From Marasmius tenuissimus (Eukaryota > Basidiomycota > Agaricomycetes > Agaricales > Marasmiaceae): DNA of 64,000 nucleotides. This document shows positions 34,604 through 46,249 of the stretch, piece after piece (position 1 is the first letter of the stretch; each line of letters begins with the position of its first letter). The notes below the pieces were generated by a model, which did no database searches, was not told the DNA's origin, and was given only the letters and a program-made list of their open reading frames with translations. The translations under genes were made by a program, and so were the position numbers. The DNA lies in NCBI GenBank assembly GCA_029532415.1, contig JAQOTA010000068.1, forward strand, positions 62,001-126,000, written 5' to 3'.

Positions 34604-36573
34604 ATGCTTGCCTACGTCGCGCTGGCAATTGCGTCCTGCGGCCTCGCTCTCCAATCACAAGCTCACCCCTCTGCTGAGCCCCGTGGTCTCTCAGACGTGT
34701 GCACTCAGATCAAGAATGCCATCTCTCCCGCATCCGATGTCTTTCTCTTTGGTAGGTCAAATCTTTAGAGATGCCTGGCGCTGTATTGACGACATCACAG
34801 GAACACCCTCATACGCGAAGGACGTGTCTCACTGGGCATCTTCTAGCTCACAGGTCGCTGAGTGCAGCGTCGAACCAGGGACTGCAGAGGATGTAGGCAT
34901 CATCGTAAGCCCTCTCGTTTTGAAGTTACCCCCTCGTCCCGTTCTGATTGGGATCCCCCGATCGATCACTATCAGCTGGGTATCCTTAGTAACACTCGGA
35001 CACCGTTTGCCGTGAGCGTCTCATTTTTGCTTCCGTTCATCCCTCAACTGAAGGCAGGACTCTAGGTGAAAGGCGGGGGCCATGCTTCGAACCCCGGGTT
35101 CTCTTCGACCACAGGCGTGCACATCGCCATGTCTCGCTTCTCGGAGGTGACATACGATGCCGCTTCTCAGACCGCAGTCGTTGGCGCTGGTTTGGTCTGG
35201 GATGATGTCTACGCCGCGCTTGCCCCGCACAACGTGAATGTTGTGGGAGGTCGTGTGACGGGTGTCGGTGTAGCTGGTTTCACTTTGGGAGGAGGATACT
35301 CGTGGCTTTCGAACCAGTACGGTCTGACTGTCGATACGGTCACCGCCTTTGAACTGGTCAAACCAGGTGGAGCCGTGGTATCAGTGACTGAGGACTCAGA
35401 TGAGGACTTGTTCTTTGCGTTAAAGGTATGGAGGATTTTTGATACTTCTGGGACAAGACATTGATGATATCTCTTCAGGGAGGCATGAACAATTTCGTAA
35501 GACAACATCCTTCGATGTAGTCAGGGTACCTGACGCTCTATTTCTAGGGCATCGTCACTCGTTTCACATTGAAAACATTTCCTCAAGGCCAAGTTTGGGT
35601 ATATTTTCTGAGTTCTGACTTCTCTGATGTGCTCGACTGAATGACGAACCTCAACGCAGGGCGGCCTCATGACATTCACGGCTCCTCAGGTCGATGAAGT
35701 TACAGCAGCCACTGCCAAGTTTTCGGCCGAAGTGACTGACCCCAAAGCATCTATCATCACAACTTACAACTTCGTCGCGGGCTCGGTGAGATTATTTTAC
35801 AAGTCCAGGGATGAACTTGCAACTCACTGCGGAACTCTAGATCGGTGTATCGCTACTTATGTTCTATGATGGCCCATCGCCGCCGGCAGGAATCTTCGAC
35901 GATTTCCTAAATATAAATCACTTCACGAAGGACGTCAAAACCAGAGATTTCCTAGATCTCGTCAAAGCCGCGCCTTCCGATGCTACCGCGGGGCAACGGT
36001 ATGTTGCAAATACAATATCGGTGCGACCAAATATTGACGTATGCTTCCAGGGCGATATTCAATACCGTTCCCTTGTTAGAATTATCGCCCGTTGTTATAG
36101 ACGCGGTAGTGAATGAAACCAAGGTCCGTTCATAGTTCACGCTTGCGAGGCACGTATTTTGACGCTCTGTCTAGCACTGGGGACTTTCGTTATCCCTCCT
36201 TACGGGAACCTTCATTTCTTACGACGTCGAGCCATTCCATTCCAGCCTTCTCTCGCATACCTCTTTAGCTTCGGCATACCCACCCACGAGAGGCCAGATT
36301 CATCTGCCACTCAATATTTACTACGCCTGGGTGCTCAGTACGTCTGATTCGGTCATGCTCGACGCGGTCAGGCAAAGTACTGCCCAACTGGAGAACGTTG
36401 CGGTGTCGACGGGTCAAGCTGGGGTCGACACTGCATCCAGGTACCCCAACTACGCTATTTATGACACGCCCGTATCTAGAATATACGGGGACAACTTGGG
36501 TAGACTGCAGGCCACCAAGGCGAGTGTGGATCCAGACGACGTGATGGGTCTAGCGGGCGGCTTCAAGATTTAG
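34604..36573 (+). CDS. Secreted FAD-binding oxidoreductase A (PCMH-type)
   Basis: This is a secreted flavoprotein oxidase of the PCMH / FAD_binding_4 family. Ten exons (34604-34751, 34801-34904, 34976-35011, 35066-35425, 35479-35496, 35548-35598, 35660-35785, 35841-35998, 36051-36123, 36175-36573) give 490 residues. The signal peptide is MLAYVALAIASCGLALQSQA. FAD-binding text includes ECSVEPGTAEDVGII, KGGGHASNPGF (candidate flavin-linked His), GGGYSWLSNQYGLTVD and KGGMNNFGIVTRF. The C-terminus ends near DDVMGLAGGFKI. It differs from the BBE-type protein at 4.8 kb in length and C-terminus. Copy B at 40826 has the same exon structure. The convergent neighbour is a membrane protein whose stop lies 179 bp away. 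The substrate is unknown. Confidence 0.92.
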
Positions 36574-36751
36574 GTCTCATGAAAACTCTACAATTGTTAT
36601 CTATAATACACCAGCTTCACACTAAACCTTGTGTGAACGTATCCAAGTTCCGGCAATTGGGGAACGCAGACGGCATCAAATACCTGAAGGGGATTGGCTG
36701 GAGCAACATAGAGATCAACTCGTGCTCGTATACTACGCAAGAAGCGGTACA

Positions 36752-38293
36752 TTACCGCCCACAACGAGACCCGCGTTCACAGGTAGGTGGTAAACTCATG
36801 TCGTGTGCATTGGTTGGGTCGGAGTTCCCACGAGGGTGACTGTAAGTTCTGGCAAGACCTTCGTTGTTGAAATGAATTTCCGTCAGACTCACCGGAGGTA
36901 TCTCGCCTTGAAATGCGCTCCCCGCCCCAACTCGTACCACCACAAGCGTCGAAGCTATACACTGGGAGAGATCCAAGAGTCAGCGCGCTAATCACGATTC
37001 ATGAGCCGACACACAAACTAGGATCACTCACTACAATATGGATTATCGAAAAAAGCACAACCGCTGCACCCATCACACTGGAAGAGCCCCATGTCCAGTT
37101 GAAGATAAACAAGGAGAGAAGGGCAAGTGGGTGTAGTGATCCGGACTCGATACTGCACGAAAGTAGAAGACTTCAGGCCTTCAGACAGACGAGAGGATGA
37201 GCAACATACATGGCTGCAATGATCGACGAGTAAAATCGAGGGAGGCTAAAACCAACAACCGCGCGTACTTGTTTCACGACCACAAAGATTCTCCCGGCTA
37301 TAATACGCCAAAATCAAGTTATCAATCAGCGTGAATAGATAAGTATATCGGAGGTGCTGAAGCATACCGAGAAGTGATGTGAGTAAAAGGTTACTGCAGA
37401 AATCGAGTATCGCGAATGTTACCCATAGCGGACCGAAGGACTGTCGGGCATCGATGTGGCTGATCAACCCGACCTGAATATTGTCGTAGGTTATGATACC
37501 TGCGAGTCCCATAGCTGTGGCGAGGTTGAGTCCCAGGTCATCACACTAGGAAAGACATACGGACCATTACAGCCAATGCACAGGACGGCTGGGACCATCA
37601 CAACCACTAATCGACGATTCCAGACATGATAACACCGCGACAACTAATGAACGAGGGAAAACAAGTTCCAAAAATTGATAGTCCATCGTTCAGATCAACC
37701 TACTAAGATCCCATCTGCGATGGTGCTTCGGAGCGCGGGGAAGCCGTGGAAGGTTATTACTGTGCTCACGCTAGGTGTCCGCGAAACTCACTTGGAAAGA
37801 ACATAGGCACCTAATATCACTCGCCTGATGGGCAGTCAGAAATACCCCGAGGTATAGCGTTGCACAGCAAAGCTAGTACTCACATGAGACTGTAGGAACT
37901 CTGTTGGATCTCGCCTCCTAGATTCATGACAGTCACCATACCGACGCTAGCAAAGATCCCCACGGTAGACAAGATGAATAACCCTGTTGTTGCGACCACA
38001 TATCGAATGTGATTGGGAGCCTTTTTCCTGTTGAGTATGAAGATGCAAGTGGCGTATAGTACGCTGCTAATACCTGGATACGTTAGCGCTGTCCCAGTCA
38101 GCAAAAGGATTCTGAGACAAGTCTTCAGTGAAAGTACCGTAGAAGATGCAAGGAACCTTGAGTGAGAATTGACACTGATTGAGCGGGTTTTACATCTTGA
38201 TGTGGTCTATTGTGTATTACTTACGGCGATGTTCAGCACAGAGCCAATAATAACATTGCTACTGCCAGGGAAAGTACCATTGTCGGCGCTCAT
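36752..38293 (-). CDS. Multi-pass membrane protein A (same superfamily as 2496-4026)
   Basis: Ten exons in coding order: 38293-38225, 38156-38138 (19 nt), 38073-37884, 37824-37792, 37770-37704, 37643-37565, 37514-37368, 37297-37210, 37152-37032 and 36961-36752; all phases fit, 340 residues. The start MSADNGTFPGSSNV and VLNIA-VPCIFYGISSVLY give the first helix. Family marks are ADGILLSRCYHVWNRR, AGRIFVVVKQVRA, IIESGSLHPLAL and CIASTLVVVRVGAG, with a hydrophilic tail. What looked at first like a 4-base frameshift against copy B falls inside the intron 37564-37515, so the gene is intact. It is convergent with FAD oxidase A. Confidence 0.88.
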
Positions 38294-39645
38294 TTGTATC
38301 GGCGAGGGTGGAAAGGAGGTATCAAAATGGACTCACCTCGAAAAATGAGGCTTTTATTTACCTGAACGATGATGATCAGCACGGATGCACTCTCGGGCTA
38401 GGGTATTTGATGAGTTCCACATTTACAGTTATTCCTGTATATAATGAGACTCGCAAAAAAAAGTTTCAAAAAAACCGCGAAAGACGAAGTCCCAAAAAGG
38501 AGAACCCCTGTCCCGATGTCGGAGGCGGCCTCCCGGATCTCGGGTCGCTGCTAGCACTACCGTGAGCCCCCAAAGCCTCACGTACATTGTAGACCGTGTA
38601 CACTCATTACAATGGCATATTGTTGGCACGATAGCCATATATCGAGCAAAACAAGGAGGAGAGAATCCAGATGAAGGGAGGAGGAGGAAGGACAGGGATG
38701 GAGCTGTCAGTGTATGTACTGGCAATGGCGTCACCGATCAGTGTGGAGGAAGCAGTGAGCCCCTGTTGACTACCCGTTTGGGATATGACTTCCGGCTCTT
38801 TTTTTCTTCGAAATTGTTTTCGTGAGTCTCATTATTTACAGGAATTACTGTAACACCTATTTTCGATCAATCAAGAGCTATGAGCGGGAACGCAAAGTCT
38901 GGCAGCTGAGTGGAGAGGCTGCAATTCGCAAAGCGCGTTGACTCTGAGGAGGGACGTTTTGATGCGTAGAGACTCAGAGAGCATCGGAGACGAAGGAAAT
39001 ACTCGACATTAGTGGATAATAAAGTGATAACCCAAACACCAATGACCGAGTCTTGTACTCGTTGAGAGGACGAGAGAAATGTCACTTGTCAGAACGGGCC
39101 TAGGAGATCCGGGGGAGATGATTGCCAAAGTTCCAGCTGACCATCAGCGTCAGGCTTTCTCAGCCCTTCGAGGCCGTAAAACACGCTCAACGTCCAGCAG
39201 AACTAACTAGTATGGAGGGAAGACCGCTTGACGAGGTGTTGTGCTGTGAGCCATCCTGGGGGGTATCGCGAAGGCTATCGGGAAGGGAACTTCCATGAGT
39301 GCAGGCGTGCAAGTTAGAGCAGCCAGGCTCCAAAACCATTGCCTTGAAAGAGCCCGTAATAGGGGTGCTCAACTAGGGAGCAATGAAACAACAAAACAAT
39401 TCAGATTGGCGATAAGGAAACGCAGTTGTATCGAGTATGATTTTGTATGAGGTCAACGAAATTGAGGTGGTCCGAGAAGATGATTGACGGTTGATGGGAA
39501 TGGATGGTTACGGCGTTCAACAGACATCCGATGAGACCATGAATCTCAGCGTGTGCTGTGACTGCAGAGTTTCGGGATGCTAGGAAATAAGTACTAGCAG
39601 ATTTTGATGGTGGGTACGGTGAGGTTATACTACGTTACGGAAGCA
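38294..39645. other. Spacer between duplicated units
   Basis: It contains the promoter of membrane protein A on the left, the MITE-like element in the middle, and about 0.8 kb on the right with only short ORFs of no recognisable family. Confidence 0.45.
38423..38853. mobile_element. MITE-like element with about 32-bp terminal inverted repeats
   Basis: The left end reads TTACAGTTATTCCTGTATAT and the right end, on the other strand, TTACAGTAATTCCTGTAAAT. Both continue into AATGAGACTC followed by an A-rich stretch. The element is 431 bp, non-coding, and lies in the spacer between the two duplicated units. A target-site duplication is not obvious (CAT versus CAC). Confidence 0.65.
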
Positions 39646-40763
39646 GAAGTTCATCCGCCGGTGAAACCGGCCCGCTTCGGTACTTGAAAGTTCAAGCTCA
39701 AGCCTCAGAGTCACTAGTCACTGCTCGAGCTCACCAAGAACTTCCAACTCTTCGAATTCTTCTTTCGTCATTGGATGCCAAGCTAATTTCTCTCTTCGTT
39801 GGACTCCCGTCTAACGCTCTCCGATTGGTACCGAATGCTTCCAGCATCCATACAAAATGGCTGGGCTGTGCTCAATTAGACCCTCAGCGTAAGTCAGGAA
39901 TTTCATGACGGCCACGACAGCCTGGTAGTAGGAACTTCGGATGACAGCTCGAAATATTTATCCTGGGGGCTCGAGGTACGCTTTTGCTTGATTTTTCTCA
40001 GGAAACACGATACTCAATCAAGGTACTATGCTGTACTATTTTTCTCCGTCCAATTCCATGCTGTTGCTAAATTACATACGCACTGCAAGTCCACATTGTG
40101 CTTCCCGGACGTTGGTTCAATCAAGGTCCAATTCACAGCGGTCCTTACAAACCCATCAAGACCAAGGTCGTGTTCTGGCCTTCACAGGTCTTGTGCTTGG
40201 TGTCGTTATTCTTGTATTACTTTTTCTCTGGCACCTGAAACTAGCGTAAGGTGTTTAGCCACAGCTGAGAGTCGTCCTTTGAACCTCCCTTTTGTAGTGC
40301 GAAGGTGTGATCGTGACGAAAGTTCCTGATCATTGTTCCCTCTTGTTCCCTCCGCTAAAACTTTTGACACCAGGGCGTGCCTACCAGCAATTCGCTTCAA
40401 ATGACGTCGGCGGCGCGACTGCGCGACCTCGTATCTTTTGAATCTGAGTGACGACCTTTCTGACGTGCAGTGCTATTGACCGTTACTGGAATGCGATGTC
40501 CGACATCTGTGCTCGTCCTGGCATGAGTTACTCAAAACCAGCCTATCTTGATGACGTATCTTAGCTGTCGGAAATTAACAATCCCCTCTCTCAAAACTGA
40601 TCCCAGCGGTAAATTTCATTAGAACATCGATAATCGTACACGACACATCGTCCTGTCGATGGCTCGCTCGACTGGCCTCGGAGAAATCAGGCAAATCAAA
40701 ATTATGTTCTTCATACCCACTCGACCTGAAGTTACCTGATAAGGTTACGTTCATAAACTGAGG

Positions 40764-40771
40764 TATTTATA
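40764..40771 (+). promoter_or_regulatory. TATA-like box of FAD oxidase B
   Basis: TATTTATA lies 55 bp before the ATG at 40826, as in copy A. Confidence 0.55.
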
Positions 40772-40825
40772 CGAATGGAGGCGTTGACTCGAAGGAAACC
40801 TTCTCCGGGGTTCTCACTACGAAAT

Positions 40826-42794
40826 ATGCTTGTATACGTCGCCCTGGCAATTGCATCCTGCGGCCTCGCTCTCCAATCACAAGCTCACCCCTCTGCTGAG
40901 CCCCGTGGTCTCTCAGACGTGTGCACTCAGATCAAGAATGCCATCTCTCCCGCATCCGATGTCTTTCTCTTTGGTAGGTCGAATCTCTGGGGATGCCTCG
41001 GGCTATATTGACGATATCTCAGGAACGCCCTCATACGTGAAGGACGTGTCTCACTGGGCATCTTCCAGCTCGCAGGTCGCTGAGTGCAGCGTCGAACCAG
41101 GGACTGCAGAGGATGTAGGCATCATCGTAAGCCCTCGTTTTGGAGTCACCCCTCGTCGAGCTCTGATTGGGATCCCGCGATCGATCACTATCAGCTGGGT
41201 ATCCTTAGTAACACTCGGACACCGTTTGCCGTGAGCGTCTCATTTTTGCTTCCGTTCATCCCTCAACTGAAGGCAGGACTCTAGGTGAAAGGCGGGGGCC
41301 ATGCTTCGAACCCCGGGTTCTCTTCGACCACAGGCGTGCACATCGCCATGTCTCGCTTCTCGGAGGTGACATACGATGCCGCTTCTCAGACCGCAGTCGT
41401 TGGCGCTGGTTTGGTCTGGGATGATGTCTACGCCGCGCTTGCCCCGCACAATGTGAATGTTGTGGGAGGCCGTGTGGCGGGGATCGGCATAGCTGGGCTA
41501 ACTTTGGGAGGAGGATATTCGTGGCTTTCGAACCAGTACGGCCTGACTGTCGATACGGTCACTGCCTTTGAACTGGTCAAACCAGGTGGAGCCGTATTAT
41601 CAGTGACTGAGGACTCAGATGAGGACTTGTTCTTTGCGTTGAAGGTATGAGCGATCCTTAATCTTTCTGGGGCAAAATATCAATTACCTTTCTTCAGGGA
41701 GGCATGAACAATTTCGTGAGACAACATCCTTCGATGTAGTCGAGGTATCTGACGCTCTATTTCTAGGGTATCGTCACTCGTTTCACATTGAAAACATTTC
41801 CTCAAGGCCAAGTTTGGGTATATTTTCTGAGTTCTGACTTCTCTGATGTACTCGACTGAATGACGAACCTCAACGCAGGGCGGCCTCATGACGTTCACGG
41901 CTCCTCAGGTCGATGAAGTTACAGCAGCCACTGCCAAGTTTTCGGCCGAAGTGACTGACCCCAAAGCATCTATCACCGTAACTTACAACTTCGTCGCAGG
42001 CTCGGTGAGATTATTCTGCTAGTCTGGCGAAGAGCTTACAATCTCATCGTCGAACTTTAGATCGGTGTAGTGCTATCTGTGTTCTATGATGGCCCATCGC
42101 CGCCGGCAGGGATCTTCGACGATTTCCTGGATGTAAATCACTTCACGAAGGATGTCAAAACTAGAGATTTCCTGGATCTCGTCAAAACGGTGCCTTCCAA
42201 CGCTACCGCGGGGCAACGGTATGTTGCAATGACGATGTCAGCACGAGCAAATTATAAACGTATGCCTACAGGGGAATATTCAATACCGTTCCCTTGTTGG
42301 AATTATCGCCCGCGGTCATAGACGCGGTAGTAAATGAAACCAAGGTCCGCTCAAAGCTCACTCTTGCGAGGTACGCATTCTGACGCTCTATCCAGCACTG
42401 GGGACTCTTGTTGTCCCCCCTTACGGGAACCTTCGTTTCTTACGCCGTCGAGCCATTCCACCCCAGCCTCCTCTCGCATACCTCTTTAGCTTCGGCATAC
42501 CCACCCACGAGAGGTCAGATTCTTCTGCCACTCGAGATTTACTACGCCTGGATGCTCAGTACGTCCGATTCGGTCATGCTCGACGCGGTCAGGCGAAGTA
42601 CTGCCCAACTGGAGAACGTTGCGGTGTCGACGGGTCAAGCTAGGGTCGACACTGCATCCAAGTATCCCAACTACGCTATCTATGACACGCCTGTGTCTAG
42701 GATATACGGGGGCAACCTAGGTAGATTGCAGGCTATCAAGGCGAGCGTGGATCCAGACAATGTGATGGGTCTGGCAGGCGGCTTCAAAATCTAG
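40826..42794 (+). CDS. Secreted FAD-binding oxidoreductase B (PCMH-type)
   Basis: This is the tandem duplicate of the gene at 34604. Ten exons match one for one in length: 40826-40973, 41023-41126, 41195-41230, 41285-41644, 41698-41715, 41767-41817, 41879-42004, 42061-42218, 42272-42344 and 42396-42794 (490 residues). The signal peptide is MLVYVALAIASCGLALQ; an in-frame upstream ATG at 40775 would add 17 residues and bury it, so 40826 is preferred. The FAD motifs KGGGHASNPGF and KGGMNNFGIVTRF are unchanged. Differences from copy A are scattered conservative changes (for example ITVTYNF for IITTYNF, VVLSVFYDG for VSLLMFYDG). There is no sign of decay, so both copies are probably used. Confidence 0.92.
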
Positions 42795-43038
42795 ATCACA
42801 GAGACTCCAATGTTGAAAGTTCTGATATTGAGGCTATGACTGGTGATACACACTGTTCGCACTGAGCATTGAGTGATTCACAAGTTCATTTGCAAGCGTG
42901 CTACCAGTCATTCGAGAGTGTATACGCACCAGAAAACGGGAGGCGACGGGTCAACTCGTACTGAGTTCGATTCGACCACGAAAATCGTAATAAGCGGAGG
43001 ATTTGCCACGACCCCATCGCTCAGTCCCGCAGTGTCAT

Positions 43039-44390
43039 CTATGTATTGACTGTCACAGGATTTCCATGGGAGTGACTGTCAGCCCCGTCATGGCTATGCT
43101 CGTTGTTGAAGTGGATCTCCGTCAACCTCACAGGCATCTCGTCCTGAAACGTACTCCCCGTCCCAACTAGTACCACCATGAGCGTCGAAGCAATACACTA
43201 AGAAGGATCCGAGAGTCAGCACGCAATCCATGGCCACGAGACCCATATATGAACTGGAGTCGCTCACCACGATATGAATCATTGAAAGAAGGATAACTGT
43301 GGAACCCATCACACTGGAAAGGCCCCATGTCCAGTTGAAAATGAATACGGAGAGGAGGGTGAGTGGGTACAAAGACCCAGACTCGAGACTTTGCGGGCAA
43401 GTAAACTTAGCAGGGAGCTCGAACGGGAGAGAACGCATGACGTACATCGCGACGATGATAGACGAATAGAATCGCGGGAGACCGCCACCGATACTTGCCC
43501 GTGCTTGTTTGACGACCACAAAGATCCTTCCCGCTATATATCGAGCCTTGGGTTGAGTATCAATGCAGGTGATCGTGAACAATCGAGAGACGGACCGAGA
43601 AGTGACGTGAGTAACAAGTTGCTGCAGAAATCGAACACCAAGAACGCTATGTACAGAGGACCAAAGGACTGTAGAGCGTTGATGTGATCGATCAAGCCAA
43701 TCGCGTTGTCGTTAAAATCTATAATGTACGCAAGTCCCACGGCTGTGGCGAGATTAAGTTGCAGGTCGTCGGTCGTATCAGGGAGGACATACAGACCATT
43801 ACAAGCAAGGCACAGAATGGCTGGGACCACGACAACCACTAATTGACGATTCCAGACGTAATAGCACCGCGACATCTGTGAATGAGGGAAAATAGTTCAA
43901 TGAAAACACTAGGTGACCCATCAATCAAATCAGCCTACCAAGATACCATCTGCGACGGTACTGTGGAATGCGGGAAGACGTGGGAGGTTAGAGATCGCAA
44001 TCACGCTGGGTTTGCACGAAGCCTCACTTGGAAAGAAGAGAAACACTCAAGAATACCCGTCTGAAGTGAGGTCAGAAATACCCCGAAGGAAGCACGGCAC
44101 AGCGAGCTAGCACTCACTCGAGACTGTAGGCGCTCTGTTGAATCTCGCCTCCCAAATTTACGACTGTCACCAGACCGACGCTAGCAAGAATCCCGGCAGT
44201 AGACAAGATAAATAAACCTGTTGTTGCGACCACATATTGAATGTGATTAGGGGTCTTTTTCCTTCTGAGTATTGAGATGCAAACGACGTATAGTACGCCG
44301 CTAATACCTGGGTACGTTAGGACTGTCCCGATCAGCAGAAGGATCCAGAGACAAGTTTTCAGGAGAAGCACCGTAGAGGAAGCAAGGGAC
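43039..44390 (-). pseudogene. Multi-pass membrane protein B, lacking its first exon
   Basis: Copy B of the gene at 36752. Nine exons align with exons 2-10 of copy A: 44390-44372 (19 nt), 44307-44118, 44060-44028, 44005-43939, 43875-43797, 43742-43596, 43533-43446, 43388-43268 and 43197-43039. All remain in frame with ADGILMSRCYYVWNRQ, AGRIFVVVKQARA, LESGSLYPL and CIASTLMVVLVG. The tail is 17 codons shorter than in copy A. Exon 1 with the start Met is missing because the duplication ends at 44392, and a stop codon precedes the 19-nt exon in frame. It is a 5'-truncated gene unless a new upstream exon has been recruited. The lack of inactivating changes inside suggests it is recent or still expressed. 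Confidence 0.75.
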
Positions 44391-44392
44391 CT

Positions 44393-45288
44393 ATCACCAC
44401 TGGCACAGCCTAGATTTGGCTGGCCAAAAGTAGAATTCAAACGTCCGAATTAGTCCAGCCGAGTATTGCCGCGTAGGGTGGAAAACAGATGCCGCATCGA
44501 CCGAGAATAAGATGGACGATCGGCTTGCGACAATAGACACATTGTGGGATCAAAAAGCCCACAAAGGCGACATCCGAAAGACCCGGACCAAGCGAGCCCA
44601 TAGCTGGTCAGTAAGATAAAAGAAATCGCCATCTTCGGCAAGCCTAAAGATCGTTCCAATTTCGGCAACTAGGCTCTCCCTTTGTTCGCCACTAAGTGGG
44701 GTTTTGGCTGGTCAGTTCGCAATACGTAATGATTACAAGGTGAAAAGGGATTCATTGTGAGGCGAAAGGGCGATCCTCTCTCATCATCGAGTAGTGAATA
44801 CATACAGTGTACGAGTAGTTACAACGGTTCTCTGTATGTAGGAGGAAGAATGAAAACAGCCGTGAGGTCTTCAGGGAAAATCCCTGGCGAATAGTATAGT
44901 AAAACATAGAAAATAAACATAGAAAATGACAGTACAGTGGTCCAAACTACCCCAAACAACGTTCAAGAGGTCGGCGGGGTTGGGGTGGCCATTGACGACA
45001 TAATCGCCGACGTCGTTGGGCACCGGCGCTTGTTTGCGCAGCCTCCATCCACTTCTGACCTGAACCCCCATCATCCCTCTCACAAATCCTCCCCTCCCCT
45101 CTATCATCTCCTCCAGACCGTCCCAGAGCTCAGTTCAGGATAGGAAAAGGATAGGAAAGGGATATAGGTGCGTGATTAATCGATTTGGACCAGTTTTTGT
45201 CACTGATAAGTTGCTGTTGGGGTCCCAATGCCATCTCTTGACTTTCAGCCAGCCTCCCTCCTCCAAATTTGACCCACAATCGACCACC
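44393..45288. other. Intergenic, unique sequence beyond the duplication
   Basis: About 0.9 kb. A minus-strand ORF at 44450-44668 with one hydrophobic run does not resemble exon 1 of the membrane gene. A short direct repeat of AACATAGAAAAT is at about 44905-44928. The right end is the promoter of the T5orf172 gene. Confidence 0.45.
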
Positions 45289-46243
45289 ATGGCCTATAAC
45301 ATGCCAACGACCCCGCCGTCCGCTATGCAAAACTGGCGGTCATCGATCAATTACCCTGAACGTCACGGCAAACAGAATATCAACCTCCCCATCCCCGACA
45401 TTGCCTTGTTTCCGCCCTCGGGCATCCATTACGCCTACACCTCAACTCCGTACGGACCTCCACCACTTCCTCTCGAGTATTCCCTCCCCAACACGTCCGC
45501 TTCAACCGTGCCAGACGCTATCGACTCGTATTTTATGAACCCCGACCCAAACATGAGAACGACGACGTTACCTATTGGCGTACCCATCAACGCAGACGTT
45601 GCGTCGTGTTCTGCGCCAGGATGCCGGCTGCTGTTCACGAATATCCCCCTCGACCGTGCTCTTCTTGAACTCGCCCTTCGTTTCCCCGTTGTCGCGAACG
45701 GATCCGATAACTCGAAAGAGACAACTGCACGCCCCTGGCATTACACCAACAAGCTGCTTGTCGAACGCAGTCTCGGGATCTCGCTAGCCAACGTCTCGGT
45801 ACCAAACTTGGAGGAAAAGGGGTGTTTATACTGGTACCGGATTGAGAAGGCGTCCCCAATCCCCGGTGTGGCGTACTACAAGGTTGGCCGTACTATCCAC
45901 TACAGCCAACGACAGCAGGAATGGCGAAGACAATGTCCATCGCAATACCAGTCTTGGTTCGATCCTGTGTATGTGGATCACTGTCACCAAACCGGTCAGT
46001 CGACGATTTTATCCCATTGTACGGTTCATCACTTACCTACTCTTAGAACGACTTGTTCATCTTGTTCTCCTCGGGAAATGTCTGGCGAGGCCGCGCGACC
46101 TGTGCGATGATTGCCTGAGGAAGCATCAGGAGATATTCCTGCTGCCGGATACCATAGAAGGACGTACCGTTGACCAATATCTAAGATACCTAGTTAGAAA
46201 AATTGACAATTTGGTGAATCAGTCCGGTGTTTATAAGACGTAG
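45289..46243 (+). CDS. T5orf172 / GIY-YIG-like domain protein
   Basis: Two exons (45289-45994, 46047-46243) give 300 residues. The first 130 residues are a Pro/Ser-rich, probably disordered segment (MAYNMPTTPPSAMQ). The C-terminal half holds a domain of the T5orf172 (MUG113) family, a relative of GIY-YIG nucleases: LYWYRI, then YYKVGRTIHYSQRQQEWRRQCP, a variable middle with CHQ, and ERLVHLVLLGK, DLCDDC and KHQEIF. In fungi these proteins are common and of unknown role; DNA binding or cleavage is the family's usual suggestion. The intron interrupts just before ERLVHL. A decayed copy follows directly. Confidence 0.85.
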
Positions 46244-46249
46244 AATATC

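Larger units (their letters stand above)
33498..38158. repeat. Segmental duplication, copy A (FAD oxidase + membrane protein)
   Basis: This stretch is copied at 39646-44392. Similarity starts at GAAGTTCATCCGCCGG (33498 and 39646) and runs through the shared 1.1 kb promoter region, the whole oxidoreductase gene and the membrane gene. It stops abruptly after GGAACCT (38158) / GGGACCT (44392). Exons of the oxidase are close to identical, whereas introns and the 3' part of the membrane gene have drifted more. The promoter part, 33273-34603, holds no gene. Confidence 0.9.
39646..44392. repeat. Segmental duplication, copy B
   Basis: This is the partner of 33498-38158, in the same orientation and 6.15 kb downstream. 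The right breakpoint lies within what would be intron 1 of the membrane gene, so its first exon was not copied. Confidence 0.9.

Noticed and set aside
37515..37564. Apparent 4-base frameshift in membrane protein A relative to copy B
   Set aside because: The difference lies inside a GT-AG intron present in both copies; splicing it restores the frame in both.
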